The notes beneath the pieces are model-generated. The model was not told where the DNA came from. It did no database searches and saw nothing but the letters and a program-made list of their open reading frames with translations. Shown in pieces: positions 1-11,954 of a stretch of 64,000 bases of DNA. The first letter of the stretch is position 1, and every line of letters starts with the position of its first letter. The DNA comes from Andrena cerasifolii. Lineage: Eukaryota > Arthropoda > Insecta > Hymenoptera > Andrenidae. The position numbers and the translations under genes are program-made. The stretch lies in the NCBI RefSeq assembly GCF_050908995.1, contig NC_135129.1, positions 3,410,001 through 3,474,000 on the forward strand, written 5' to 3'.

Positions 1-700
1 AATAAAAGTTTATCGTATATTTATTGCAAGGAGTGGATATATTATTTCCAGAAAGCCACTTACGCAAGCCACTTTCAGCAGTAGAAAAAGATTTCACGAG
101 AAAAGTGTCACATTTTATTTTTCAAGGCGAAAGTGCATCGTTAATGCACTCAGATGCATCGATACTGGATAATGATAAGCTGTTTCGGGTAGAAAGACGA
201 TGGCAGCCCTTCAAATTCCGTGGAAATGGAGTCGTTTATTCGCCGGGCAGACGATATACGAATACAGGACGAAGAAATTCGAGTGTTGCGAGACAACCAC
301 CGTTTAGCATCGAGCCCGCAAGACGTGTCCCAATGCTAAGGAATCCGCGAACGGTGCGCGGATAACGAACGTTGCACAGCCACGGGTCATCGGACAGCGA
401 CCATTAGGCCCCACCGTGACCCAAAATGACTCAACTTTTGCGAATCGATTAGCGATCACTACCGTGATCGCCGCGCCATTGTCAGTTCAAGCTCAATAAA
501 TCTTTGTTCACTCTACGGTGAGTTCCAACTCTTAAACCGTGTTTTCAGCGTAATTGTTACGTGTATATACTGCTGGTTCAGTAACAACGCTTGATTTTGA
601 CCAATAATATTTACTATAAATGACCGTTACTATGGTCGAAAAATATGTGAAATGTATTAAAGAATACGTATTACAAATGTGTATTAAAAAACGTGTGTGG
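1..700. other. Unrecognised sequence, weak LTR-like candidate
   Basis: There is a 113-codon frame on the + strand from 24 to 365, which I do not recognise. It is followed by an AATAAA at 495-500 and then a short T- and C-rich stretch, the order seen in the R and U5 part of an LTR. No paired LTR, primer-binding site or polypurine tract could be found inside the window, so this could equally be unique sequence. The window begins inside it. Confidence 0.2.
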
Positions 701-1723
701 CCGTTTCCAAGGCCGACAGGAGCCGAGAACCTTTTCTGATTTTGCTGGTTCGAGTTCTGCTCTTCCTTCGCCGCGTACCCTCTAACGAAACCTCGGTTTT
801 CCCCACCACCTGGTCTGCTACGGAGGTCCGTTCAGGGTGGAAATATTCGCTTTCCAATCAGTGTCCTTAAGGTGACACGTTGGGCGTTTTCCTGGGTTTT
901 ATCAATACTCCGCCCACCTTTCCAAATGAACAAAATGCAGTGGGAGACACCGTACCGAGACCCCGAGACAGGCCCCAAGGTCCCGCGGCAGAAACGACCC
1001 AACGGCAATCACTATTGAGCGCCAGGAGAAACTCCAAGACCCGGCATACCTGGGATTTGGAGCTTCCCCCTGTTTATGATGCCAGATGTTTAACAGCCGC
1101 AATAGTCGCGCTAATGAATATTTAAGTTCAAAAATAGCGAAGAGAGCACGTCCGCCTTTCGAATCCTTAACAACCGGCTAAAGATCCACTACCTTCGGTT
1201 CATACCGAATCCCCGTTCCCGGCATCTACACCCGTACTATCGGAGCCCGGAGGACCACCCTTCAGAGACCAGCCACGGCAACCGACGAGATTCTCAGGGA
1301 GAATCTCAGCCCCGGAAACCTCACAACACTAGAGCCAGTGTCTTTCGCCACTGAGGGACCAGCTGACATTCCTAGAAGCTATTCCTTTGTAATCTATACC
1401 AGACGCCTGCGAAGAGGGATAGAGGTAAAGGAGGAGGCTCCATCAGAACCAGCATCTTTTTTTCATCGTCGCATTCAGGAGGAATGAAACGTTAGCTTCG
1501 AGTGCATTTCACGGATGACAAAGCCAGTGCTGGTTTTACCTCGTGTCTCCGGATAGTTGACGAATATACAGGACCCCCGGACAGTTTGACTGCGTAATTG
1601 TTTCAGCAAATGCTCGGATGGTGATGCAGTTCGGATTTTTTCATGATTCGTCTGAAAGTAGCCTGGCGATTTGAATATTCATAAGCACAGAAATAGGTGC
1701 ACCCTCCACTATGATAGCTAAAG
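701..1723. other. GC-richer block, nothing identified
   Basis: This stretch is clearly richer in G and C than its neighbours and keeps many CpG dinucleotides. Short frames exist on both strands (880-1125 plus, 902-1102 minus), but they overlap each other and carry no motif I recognise. It could be an old retroelement remnant or unique non-coding DNA. Confidence 0.3.
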
Positions 1724-1975
1724 AGATCCAGAGATTTTTTTTTTTATTGAAGCATATGAAGCCTTAAGGCTTAATTAGCTGTACAGAGATTTATACATAA
1801 TGAGCAGCGGATTCATACGCGTAATTTACATTTTTTTAAACAGTTATATAAGTATTTACAAGCTCCTATGTTCGGTTTAGCAATTATCATTTCTATGTTA
1901 AGAGGTAATTGCAATCGGATTCGTCGTAGGTTAGCAATCAGTTCCACTCTCTCAGCATCATAAGATCCAGAGATT
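1724..1975 (-). mobile_element. 5'-truncated LINE (non-LTR retrotransposon) insertion
   Basis: A perfect 13-bp direct repeat, AGATCCAGAGATT, lies at 1724-1736 and 1963-1975. The insert between them reads on the minus strand and ends in an AATAAA-type signal and poly(A), seen as the T-run at 1735-1745. Its upstream part is an open frame of 48 codons (1959 to 1816) closed by TGA at 1815-1813. It includes residues such as AERVELIANLRRIRLQLP, so it is probably the C-terminal tail of a LINE ORF2. The duplication, tail and truncation are the signature of target-primed reverse transcription. The LINE clade cannot be named from this tail. Confidence 0.85.
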
Positions 1976-2788
1976 AATATGGTACATTTGAATTTTTATT
2001 TGTGTTATGTCGTGTATCAAATACGTCGCTGAATTATTGGAATGATATTTATTAAGTAGGGAATTGAAAGTAGGGCAACTTCACTATGAATTAATCACCT
2101 GTTCCTCTCGTTAGCAGGAATTTTCATGAAACTGCCGAAGAAAAGCTGCTCGTCATTAAGAACAGACACGTGTTTAAATTATGGAATCGTTCAAAATTAT
2201 TGAATTCCAGCGCTCAGCCTTCGGTGCTCCATCCACTCTACTTAATATATTACAGCACAGCATACCAGCAGCGCGAAAACTTTTACAGAAGCAAATAGCA
2301 AGTTCTTTATTAACAACTGTTGTTCCAAGTTAAGTTCCTCGCGAGCAGCAGTTTTGCTTTACCCGGGGAGAAGACCTGGAAGGTTTAAGTTTTTAACCAA
2401 GCTCCGCTACGGTACCCAGCCATTCCTTAATACTTTATACTCCTGCAGAATAGGATAATAATCAAAATAGTAGAATGAAGAATACAGAGACGGGATTGGC
2501 GATCAAGCTGAGAGGACGTTTAACGTTAAATCGAACGAATGGTTGTAAATCATCCTGCATTTGATTCTTTATCTTCGTTGCGATGTTAGAGTTTAATGAC
2601 TGCAAGTTGAATATTTTGTATATATAAAAAAAAATCAATGGAAGCACGTGTTACGGTTGTGTATATTCGGAACAGAAAGGGGTGTATATACGACGAAGAA
2701 AAATATGTGGAAAATTGTGAAACGAATAGGTACGTGTCGATATACAGAGTGATTTTAAAAACGGATTTAGGACTTTCAGGGTAGATAG
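1976..2788. other. AT-rich non-coding DNA
   Basis: I see no gene, paired repeat or RNA feature here. The two minus-strand frames (2462-2647 and 2586-2924) are short, overlap each other and look like chance. Confidence 0.4.
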
Positions 2789-3311
2789 TACTGACAAGGG
2801 AAGTTCGGCAGCTGGAAAACTCAAAAAGATCTGAAAATTTGCAGAAATGTAGCTGAACTGATGCGAATAACGTAACTACTTTCTGATTCGGGAATAAAAC
2901 GGTCCAAAGGGTGAAAACTCGCACTCGAAAAAAATGGCGAAATTTCGGATTATCGTGAATATCTACGAACCCGTAAAGGATATCGAAAAACTCTTCAATT
3001 CAAAGTTTTATGGCTTCCCATATCCCAAAAAATGGTGATAAAGAATTGTCGAAAAAAAAGTGTGCTGGGGGTACATTTTTAAAAAATAATGTTTTTCGAA
3101 AATTCTTTATCGCCGTTTTTTAGGATATAAAAATCCATAGAACTTCGAATTTAACTTCTTTTTTATATAGTTTACAGTTTTGTAGATATTCGCGATAATA
3201 TGAAAACTCGCAATTTCTTTGTGGGGGTGTTTTAGTGTCACTTAAGCTAAAATTCTGCAAATTTTTAGATTTTTTTAATTTTCGAGTTGCCGAACTTCGC
3301 TTGTCTGTCAG
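2789..3311. mobile_element. Foldback (inverted-repeat) element, copy 1 of 2
   Basis: The left arm begins CTGACAAGGG at 2791 and continues through GAAGTTCGGCAGCTGGAAAA. The right arm read in reverse, from 3311, begins CTGACAGACAAGCG and continues GAAGTTCGGCAACTCGAAAA. The arms match imperfectly over about 55 bases at each end, and further matches lie towards the centre. The internal text has no coding capacity. A second copy of the same family lies at 54431-54899, with ends TACTAACAAG. No clear target duplication is visible, so the transposon class is unknown. Confidence 0.75.
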
Positions 3312-4670
3312 CTGAATAAATAATAATGAATGCACATAGGCCGAAAAATCATGCCTGTCAGAATTAAAAGCGATTCGCCTGCTCATGGAAAGAAGGCAAA
3401 GTATTATATTACTTCTATGAGATCATTTTACTACATTAACAATTATATGTGACTCAGATTGCAGTTAGTAATTACCGTGGTGTTATAATCTTGTAATATT
3501 GTACGACATAGCGTGCTTGGTTTGAGACTACATACGTATAAGCTTGGCTTCAGTAAGTAGAAAACGCCAGTGTTGGTCAGACAGGCGTATTTGAAAGAGT
3601 TCGCAATTCTGTAATACGTTGATGTAGATCGTGTGCTTGGAAATGGAAGGAGGGCACATATAACATGTTCTGTAAACATGAAAATGAAAATAAAAAACTA
3701 ACCCTATATTTTACACCCTCATCTCAGTTGTGCCGCTGTTCGAGAAAATGTGATTGCAACTTTCCAGGTTGCAATATTGAAATAAGATAAAACATACAGC
3801 TTATTTGGAAGAAAATATTGTAGTATAAACAAATAATAGAAAACCACATTAATTAGTATATTTTTAAAGAGAACGAATGCATGCAACAAACAATGAATAC
3901 TTACGCAGCTATTCAAGAAAATAGCATAACCTTCCGCTTACAGCTGCAGAAAACAACTGAAAATGACTCAGTTGTTGAAAAAAACATGGCGAACTTGACA
4001 ACAACTAAACGATAAAAATATGTACCTATGGATGTATTTGTGCAAAAAAATAAAGATGGACAGTTTCTGAGTTATGCCACTATCGGTGCCATGCAGGGGT
4101 ATTATACCCTTCGAGAACTTGAAATTTATAAGTTACTGGATGGAATTGTGCTGCACTGGGCTTGGACTTTTCGTTCGTTGATTCCGATTTTGTCGTGGCA
4201 AGCGGTGGTGTGTAGAAGAGGACAGCTTGCTGGCGCGGCAGGTAGGAGCGTTGCCCTTTGAACTGCAGAAAAAAGTTTTAAGTGCGCCTGCGGTCAGAAA
4301 TGCAGGTAGGGTGCACGGTGCCCTATTATGCATAAGGGTGAAGATGAAGGACATTGCCGAGAATCTGGATGGCAATGACTTTCAAGACTAATTTGGTCAA
4401 ACGAGATTCTTAATCAAGGAATTCCTGTCGGTGCTTTAGGAATTTCGGTTAATACTGCGTCGGTTTGAAGTGAATGGGCATTCAGGAGTCCTTGTTAATA
4501 AAAATATTAAGATTAAAAGTTACTACAGCCATCATACATTTGGAAAATTCTCTACCATGTCCCATGCCACATTTTTAGTTGCATATATACGTAGTCTAAT
4601 TCAGCACAGTGTATATTTTGTATTAGGTATAAGAAGAATGTAATAAAGAGGTTACCTTGGCAATGTGATT
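3312..4670. other. AT-rich non-coding DNA
   Basis: Only short frames are present (3443-3679 minus, 3719-3916 minus, 4028-4261 plus), and none has a recognisable motif. A 13-base palindrome, GGGTATTATACCC, lies at about 4078-4090. It resembles the subterminal hairpins of the TTAACCC elements elsewhere in the window, but I found no element ends around it. Confidence 0.35.
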
Positions 4671-5393
4671 TTAAGGGGTCTGTCCCCCTACCTTGACAGA
4701 CGAAAAATGATACGGACTTTGGGAATTTTTTAAAACAAAACCATTAAATATATATACTTCCAGCTTTGTGGCTTTATTTGTCAATCTTCAGAGAATATGA
4801 GAAAAAAAATTGTATGCAAATATAGTGGTTATATCCGGAGTTATAGTGCTTGAAATAGAGCGCCTTATAAAAATCATATGCGCATGGTTGGCATAAAATC
4901 AGCCGTTGTAGTTGTCCAAAATGGAAAATTGACGAATTTGTGTAATCCGTATGAGTGTGGCTATCGTCTGAACTGAATTAAATGAGAAACACAGAAAAGT
5001 AAAACAAAAATGGCAGCGTTTAAAAAAGACATCGATTTTTGCAAAACATTCGCTTGCTTTTTAAGTCACAAAAGCCTAATTTTGCAAGAACCGACTTTGT
5101 TTTAGTACCAACGAGAATGGGGCATCTGCTGAAGATATATACCAAGTTTGAAGTAAATCGTGAGATTGGTTTTTGAGATATCATGCTAACCATTTCGAAA
5201 AACATCGTTTTGAGAAAAATGTGTTTAAAGTTTTAGGTATCGTGTTTTTAAATTATTTTTTTTTAAATGTTGCCTAAATATGTACAAAATATAAGCATAA
5301 AGTGTTCAATTAATATAATTTGATGATTTCTCTTAAAAAAAATCTCAAATATCGCGCTCCTTTTGTGGCCGTCAAAGTAGGGAGAACCCTTAA
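4671..5393. mobile_element. TTAA-flanked non-autonomous element
   Basis: TTAA lies at both ends (4671-4674 and 5390-5393). The left end reads TTAAGGGGTCTGTCCCCCTA, and the reverse of the right end reads TTAAGGGTTCTCCCTACTTT. They continue as GACAGACGAAAAATG against GACGGCCACAAAAGG, so they are diverged inverted repeats of about 40 bp. The 723-bp interior has no transposase. It carries a motif around 4947-4980 (GTATGAGTGTGGCTATCG) and a block near 5210-5240 (GAGAAAAATGTGTTTAAAG), both of which recur in the element at 60650. TTAA targets are typical of piggyBac-type transposition. Confidence 0.7.
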
Positions 5394-5800
5394 CATTTCC
5401 AAAAAATAAACTGCATATATTGTATAATAACAAAATGGAAAATAATCGATATTACATGTAAACGACAGTTGCCTGTTACGAGAAAAGGAAGTACCATATG
5501 AGCAATAACGATCTGCATCTCACCTATAACAATTCCCCAACAATTTATAATAAATTCAACCACATTTACAAATACTTATCGATGACAAAGTCGCATTAAA
5601 AACGTTTCAAAGTAATTACTAAACCCCCCATCGCGCATAATCCTACTCCCACCACGTAATTCCCATTTAATTAAATTAAAGCCCACTTGTTAAAATATTT
5701 TGATATCTTCAAAAAAGCTTGCAAACACCGACATATTGAAATTCCCTTCAACCGCTGCTATCAGAAATTTAATCCACCCTATTGTAACGCAACCTTAACT
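5394..5800. other. AT-rich non-coding DNA
   Basis: Nothing recognisable. A short plus-strand frame at 5687-5911 runs into the GC-rich block and has no known motif. Confidence 0.4.
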
Positions 5801-7160
5801 CCCCCCCAGCGGACACAGGGTCCACTCGGACCCGTCTCAACCAACAAACCACACGTGTCACTACCCCCAATCACTCTCCAAGAAACCGAGGACTTTGGAC
5901 GGACCGGCTGAGATTCATTTAACTGAAACCCGCTTGAAAATGTGCTCTGCATCCACCGTGGACTCAAGCCACCCGCCGTCCAAGGGTTAATCAAGCCGCT
6001 CCGCCTTGCACCGTCGACCAAAAAACAAACAGCCACCGCCACCTCAGCAAAACGCCAGGCATCCGCCGGTGCCTCCGATTCCAATCCAGCCCCCGCTAAC
6101 GGAACGACACAATTATCTAAACGATAAACGAAACAAAGGGGGAGGCGAGGTGAACGGAAACGGGGCCCGGTAGCAGCGCGGCAGCGAAGGATGGTAGAGA
6201 GAAAGAAACGCAGGAGGTCTATACGCGGGGCATCCCGAAGCAGAGATCGTAGGACCTCCAGGAGTGGAGGCCACGAGCTTCTGCGACTTTTCCTCCGGCA
6301 GCAGTCGGAGCTTGCGCGACGCGGAGAACGTGGGCTCGAGGGGGGTGGCGAAGGAAAGTGTGCACCGGCTTCGGGGGAGGGATGGAAAGAGAGGGACGGA
6401 AAGAGAGAGGGCGACTGCTGAGGCACGGGGGATAGAGGGAGATGGCGGACGGTGGGACGAAGGTTTCGGGGGTGGTCGGGTTGCCATGGCAGCTACCCCG
6501 GCCGGGTAGCAGACCCCAGTCTTGCCGCGGCGGTCGCCGAGTGCACAACGGCTTCGTTCCCCTCGCCCTCGGGTTCATCTGTTACGTTTCGTCGGCTGTG
6601 ATATATGCCCGTTCTACGTGACTGATTTAAGTTGGTGATTAGTCTGGTGTTTAACAGACCCGTGGGGAGTGCGACGAGTCCCAGGGATACAACGGATGCC
6701 AGGGATACGACACGCGGCTGCCGCTCCATCTGCACAATGTAAATTCATCTCCCCCTCTCACCCCCCACCCACCCCCCGACCCCGTTGTTTTCTACTGAAA
6801 TTTTACGCCACGCGTAAATCGGGCCGCGCCAGGTGTCCTCGGATCGAGAGAGATCCGACGAGAGCCCTCGATCCCTTCTGCTCCATTAAGCCCCTACATT
6901 CTCGATGCCCCGTAGTTGGCAGAAATGTTTCGACCATGCCATTCTTCAGTCCCGGCGATACCGTCGCTCGCCTTGTGTCAGGCTTAGAGCGAATGTCTTT
7001 GCCGGGTGCCTCATGGCTCCGCGGGTTGTGCGATAGCCTGGGGAGTAGATTGCTGGGAGGATCGTGAAGTGGCGTGAAGAGGGGACGTGGAAAGCTCGCC
7101 AGGTGTCTTCGAAACTCGCTGATTAAGAGAGGAGGGAAAGGAGCATTAGGGGGCACCGTG
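5801..7160. other. GC-rich, CpG-containing block
   Basis: This is the longest GC-rich segment in the window. It has purine-rich and pyrimidine-rich tracts (for example around 6180-6470) that open long but low-complexity frames on both strands, including 215 codons minus at 5779-6426. The frames are rich in R, S, P and G, overlap antisense, and show no domain, so I do not call them genes. A CpG-rich promoter or enhancer is possible but unproven. Confidence 0.4.
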
Positions 7161-9709
7161 CTGCGAAATTTTGGGACGATGAAGTTTCAAGCTGTATTAA
7201 AGGGTCCGCGATTAAACGCCTGACAGTCGGCGCAGTCGTTTCGCGGCTAGTGTCGCGACTGTTGGAGAAATTCCGGCTGTTGGGTGGTGAAAATTCTCAG
7301 CCGGGATTCGATTCTAATTTCTAGTGTGGGAAGCACGGTTTTTAGTGTAATTAGAACGTCGATAGGTCGGGGTTCTTACGCAGATGGAGAGGCGTAGAAA
7401 ATTGCAAGCCCCCAAATATGGGGGACTTCTGTTTTTGTTAAAGCATTCGATACTCCGCCGACATCAAACGATCGCTTAGACCTAGCACCAAACTGACAAC
7501 AGAGGAGGAAAGAACGCCTCCATTCGTCGGTTTTTACTGGTATTCGTCGAGCGCGATATCGCGTTTTACGCGACTACTTGGCGAGTCCGTAAAACGGACG
7601 TACTGCGAGGAATCGACGGGATTCAGTTGACCTGAAACTCTGTAACGATGAAGATAAAGTCCCTGGGATGTTATTTCTTAGAACCACCTTTCTAGCGTGG
7701 TAGTGGAAGCAATCTTCTTCGTGGTCAACGCAATAGAAATTCCGAGGGTCTTCGTTTGAAAATTTCAAATAATTGGCGCGCCCTAATTCAAGGGGACTTT
7801 GTTGTTTTCATAGTAAGGTGTGAAAGCAGGGAGTTGATAGTTACTCGAGCTCTGATGCTCAGGGATGATTCACTTCTGTTAGATAAGCAACATCGAAATA
7901 TGTACGTGTTGCGAAAGAAAGCAAATTCCTTCTCTACGGATGCTCACGTAATGAACTAATTTTTTACTTAAACAAATACAGTAGGAGCTCGAATATCCGA
8001 ATTAATTACGTCACGCAGTGTTCGGATAAACGAATAGCCTTACGTAAAGGAAGACTACTCATTTCCAAGTATTTTGATATCAAACAACTCTTCGACTAAG
8101 ATTTCACTGTCTTTTTAATTTTCTAGCCTTACTTCCCATACTCTCTGACTTGCGAATCGACACGTCTGTCCTAAGTAGTTTGTATTTAGGTTTCATACAA
8201 TCTCGAAGCTACTTCCAAAGAGTGAATACTTGCAGGGTTTATTATTAAAAGTTGGTCCAGATTCCCCTTCCTTATTTTCTCTTTCTTCGCCACTTTCTTT
8301 ATGCCCGTTGCAGCTCTGTATAAATTTATAGACGAGGCGACGCGTCAGTCGTCTCCCACACTACAAGTGGTCACTATCGAAATCCAAGCTGCGAATGCTA
8401 AACAAAGAATGCCGTTTCACGAGCAAAGCAAATATTTCCACCGCAAGCTTTTATTTTGTCACCTCATAACTTGCGGGCATTCAGCTAATGAATTGAATAT
8501 TCCGTTAATCAGTGTCCCCGCAATTAACCTTTTATTATGCAACGTTCAATGTTCATTGAACACGAGTGTCATCAAAAATCCCAAGCATTGGTCTCTGGGA
8601 AAAAAAAGGGAAACGGTTGAATTTTCATTTGCAGAATTTTGAGAACGCGACGGATGGAATCGTGCATCGACACATTCGCTCGCAAGAGAATCGTTATCGT
8701 GGCGCCGGACGCGTAAATAAACCAACCGCCGCTTTCCCTTTCGGCAACAAATCCCAAACTACTCGATTGCAGCCTAATGCCGGTCTCGCTAAATCACAGC
8801 GGCACGGTTCACGGCGACGAACCGCGGGGCAAACAATTTTCACGCAGCCAGACCGTCGTTGCCGCCGTTAACAAGTTTACGCCGCCTCCGTGTACGTCCG
8901 ACGAGAGCCTGCGAAGCGGACACGTCGCCCGTCGCGAAGATCACTACACAATCCTGTTAGCAAAGGTTCCCACTGTCGCCGGAAGATAAGCGGAGGAATG
9001 TAATTTTGGAAATTGAAGTAGACTCTGCCTCTCGTCCCGGGAAACTTGTTCCTCGCTTTCCGGGCGAGTCTCTCCTTTTTCTTAATCATTTTTCGTCCGC
9101 GGGAGCACGTCATCTCGTGCTTTGAAGCGCGAGCGTTTCTTGTTATTGAAACAGCGACGTCGCGGGCGCAAACTTTCCGCCGAGGAGGCGTTGGCAACTT
9201 CTTCTTTGGTACGGAGTAGCGTTTGGGTCGATTGAATTCGGGATTAATCAGGGAAGTTTGTAATAGTCCGCTACGCAGGGTGATTTCGAATTTTTCCGAT
9301 TCAATTCCGCGGGGGTAAATTGCGGGGAGGATAGAAACAGAAAGTGTATGAGTACGCGTGAATGGAAGACATTTGGTGATTTTAGTACCTTCGGTGGAAG
9401 TAACGCACAGCATTTGATGAAACAATTTATTCGGTTTAGCCAGAGAATGTTAATAAATATTAGCATTTTTCTTTAAAATTGTAACTTGTTTAGTTAAGTC
9501 TGAATATTAGTTATACTTACGAGACATTTTTTTTTCTGTTTCTGTGCTTCATATTTATCATTTGAAGCAGTGGCATGCAATTACAAATCGATTTATATAA
9601 ATATTGCGGGATTAGTCAGTGACATTTTGTGTTGAATAAGCTACAGCTTTAAAATCTTTGCAAATACACTATTCAAGAACCGTTTACTTTATAAATCTGC
9701 CGGAGATCT
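7161..9709. other. Mixed-composition non-coding DNA
   Basis: No gene is supported. Several frames of 60 to 182 codons occur, the longest on the minus strand at 8877-9425, but they overlap and lack motifs. The segment from about 8640 to 9320 is again GC-richer. I found no paired repeats or target duplications. Confidence 0.4.
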
Positions 9710-10111
9710 TTAAGGGGTTATGCCTAGTTAGGCGGTTGAAAAGAGGCGAATATTTGTGAATTTTTTTTGAAGAAATGAAAGCGTGTATTTATACAGAACT
9801 TTTTGCACTTTGAAGAGCAACATTTAAAGAACATTTGGCAATTTTTTCGTAGAAAAATATTTACGTTTATAATAAAATTACAAGCGACATCCAAGAAGCC
9901 CCAGAACATCTTTTTAAAAAGGCTTCTTGGATGTCGCATGTTATTTTATTATAAACGTAAATATTTTTCTATAAAAAAATTACCAAATGTTCTTTAAATG
10001 TTGCTCTTTAAAGTGCAAAAAGTTCTGTATAAATACACGCTTTCGTTTCTTCAAAAAAAATTCACAAATATTCGCCTCTTTTCGACCGCCTGACTAGGCA
10101 TAACCCCTTAA
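9710..10111. mobile_element. 402-bp palindromic TTAA element, copy a
   Basis: TTAA lies at 9710-9713 and 10108-10111. The whole element is one near-perfect palindrome with arms of about 190 bp. Its ends read TTAAGGGGTTATGCCTAG on both strands, and the apex lies around 9905-9925. It has no coding capacity; short frames inside it are mirror-image artefacts. Three more copies lie at 42776, 58187 and 61538. The TTAA target fits piggyBac-type transposition. A transcript through it would fold into a long hairpin. Confidence 0.92.
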
Positions 10112-10560
10112 TTATGAATGAAGTTACTAAAAAGTTGAATTAACTTTGTTGCTACTTCGTGGGAATTGGAGTGATTAAAAAATGTAGCCTAATCCACGAC
10201 TTGAAGTAAAATAGCCGAGCATTTATCATCTTTTTAAAAATATATATCTAATCCGGTAGGAGGCGCACCTCATATTCTAACACAGGTTGTCGCTACCGAG
10301 TGAAAAATACCCAAAATTGAAACGTAAAAAAACACGGTTTCAGAATATTTTTTTTTAACTTTGTAATTTTTATGTTAAAGTACAGTGTTTTAAGAATCAA
10401 ACAAAATTTATGAAATATCTTAAAATCTTTATTAAAGTTCTTAAAAAAATTGTAACAAAAACTCAAGCAGTTTTCATATTTTCGCAACTAGCGCCTCTGT
10501 GGTAAATTTTAACTCAGTTAAAACTGAGACTTATGAATTTCGTACAGATGATCCGTAGAA
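10112..10560. other. AT-rich non-coding DNA
   Basis: Nothing recognisable beyond A- and T-runs. Confidence 0.4.
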
Positions 10561-10876
10561 GATCAAGTTGCAACGCATACGGCGCAACTGGATGTTCACT
10601 ATCAACAAAAGTTGAATCACTAAATTCTTCAAAAACAGTAAAATAATTAATTTGTGTACAGATTGCTCTACTAAAACTAAAACCAGTGAAAAAAAACATT
10701 ATTTCCATTTTCCAAACGGATCAAGTTGCAACGCATACGATGCAACTGGATGTTCACTATCAACTAAAGTTGAATCACTAAATTCTTCAAAAACAGTAAA
10801 TAATTAATTTTCTGTACAGATTGCTCTACTAAAACTAAAACAAATGAAAAAAAAATATTATTTCCATTTTCCAAAC
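10561..10876. repeat. 158-bp tandem duplication
   Basis: Unit 1 is 10561-10718 and unit 2 is 10719-10876, directly abutting. Both start GATCAAGTTGCAACGCATAC and end with TTTCCATTTTCCAAAC. They differ at only about ten positions and by small indels, including poly-A length changes, so the duplication is recent. Neither unit encodes a plausible protein. Confidence 0.93.
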
Positions 10877-11586
10877 TCCAATTACTAACTTTCTGCCCAC
10901 TGCTTCGAATTCTATTCACCCATCCGCGTCTCTTTTCCCAAGCCCCCTGAAGAATGTGTGACACGACACCGTCGCAGAGACGACACCTGGGCAAAAAATG
11001 TCCCCAGCAAGTTCCACCGAGACGATCGTCCTTTCTGCTTTTGCAACCAGTTGCTTCCCGCCGCGTTTCGTTTTTTCCTCGGACCCCGGACCCTCGCTGG
11101 CTCTTCGAGAATGGCTATGGAAATTCCATGGGAGCGCAGCGGAGCTCCCTCCTGACGGATCTGGCCTTATCCTCGAGGAGACGCGGCGAGCATACGTTTC
11201 TATCAGATGTTCAATAGCCGCGAGCCGATCGTAATTCTTTCTCTCTCGAGGTTTGATACTTTTTGCTCCTCCCGCGGCTCTTGACGGAGATTTCCTCTCG
11301 ATGATCGGCTCTGGGGGGCTCGATATCGCGGATATCGACCACGAAATACGTCGAGGGGTTGCTCCGGGGCTTCCGTCGCCTCGAATGCTCGTCTTCTGTC
11401 GCTAGTCGGAAGCGCGTGAAACGGATGGATTGATTGGCAATGGTTCAATCGTGTCGTAAATGAAACGTGCACGCCAGTGAGAGTTTCGTGGTATCTGGAT
11501 AAACGGGGCTCCTGCGACGACGTGGACAAACATCGCTTCGTAAGGCGACGGAAAAACTTTGCGGAAACATATTTTACATAGTGAAA
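10877..11586. other. GC-richer block, no gene identified
   Basis: From about 10900 to 11550 the composition is GC-richer, with overlapping frames on both strands (for example 10954-11217 plus and 11203-11529 minus). Three plus-strand frames overlap in the same 200 bases, which argues against coding. Nothing is recognised. Confidence 0.4.
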
Positions 11587-11954
11587 TTAAGGGGGAGCCC
11601 TATTTAGGACGCTAGGAATAAGGCGATACTTGGGAATTTTTTTCAAAGAAACTGTCAAGCGGATCTTCTCCAAACTTCCAGGGTATTTTAGTTCACACTT
11701 AAACAGTAAAAGTTATTTTTTTCGTTAGAAAGCGTTCGGTAGAAATGGAGATATACGAGCACGTTCGTAGGGACTCGCGCGCCGGAGTTGCAAATTAGCG
11801 ATTGTGTTGGAGGCCCCAATTCTTCTCTGAAATAGAAAAACCAAGGATTTTCTTATTTCTCGTATAATTACATTGTCGATGAACCTAACAAACAAATAAA
11901 AAAGTTAAAAGTTGGCGAATTGGTGGGAAAAAAAAGTTACGATTCTGCCCCAAG
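11587..11954. mobile_element. TTAA-type element, GGGGGAGCC family
   Basis: The left end is TTAAGGGGGAGCCC at 11587, followed by TTTAGGACGCTAGG and AAGGCGATACTTGGGAA. The reverse of the right end, from 11954, reads CTTGGGGCAGAATCG, so the right TTAA has decayed to CAAG. The interior matches the element starting at 38762: both carry GAGCC or GAGGC, AATTCTT, and a run of AAACC followed by TTTTCTTA. The left end also resembles 21552. There is no coding capacity. Confidence 0.65.

Noticed and set aside
745..790. GGTTCGAGTTC phrase resembling a tRNA B box
   Set aside because: No matching A box at the right distance and no cloverleaf arms could be drawn.
5779..6426. 215-codon minus-strand frame
   Set aside because: It lies in a GC-rich, purine/pyrimidine-biased block, is made mostly of R, S, P and L, overlaps several frames on the other strand and shows no domain. 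GC-rich composition removes stop codons by chance.
8877..9425. 182-codon minus-strand frame
   Set aside because: Lies in a GC-richer block; lysine- and arginine-rich, no motif, with overlapping frames on the same and opposite strands.
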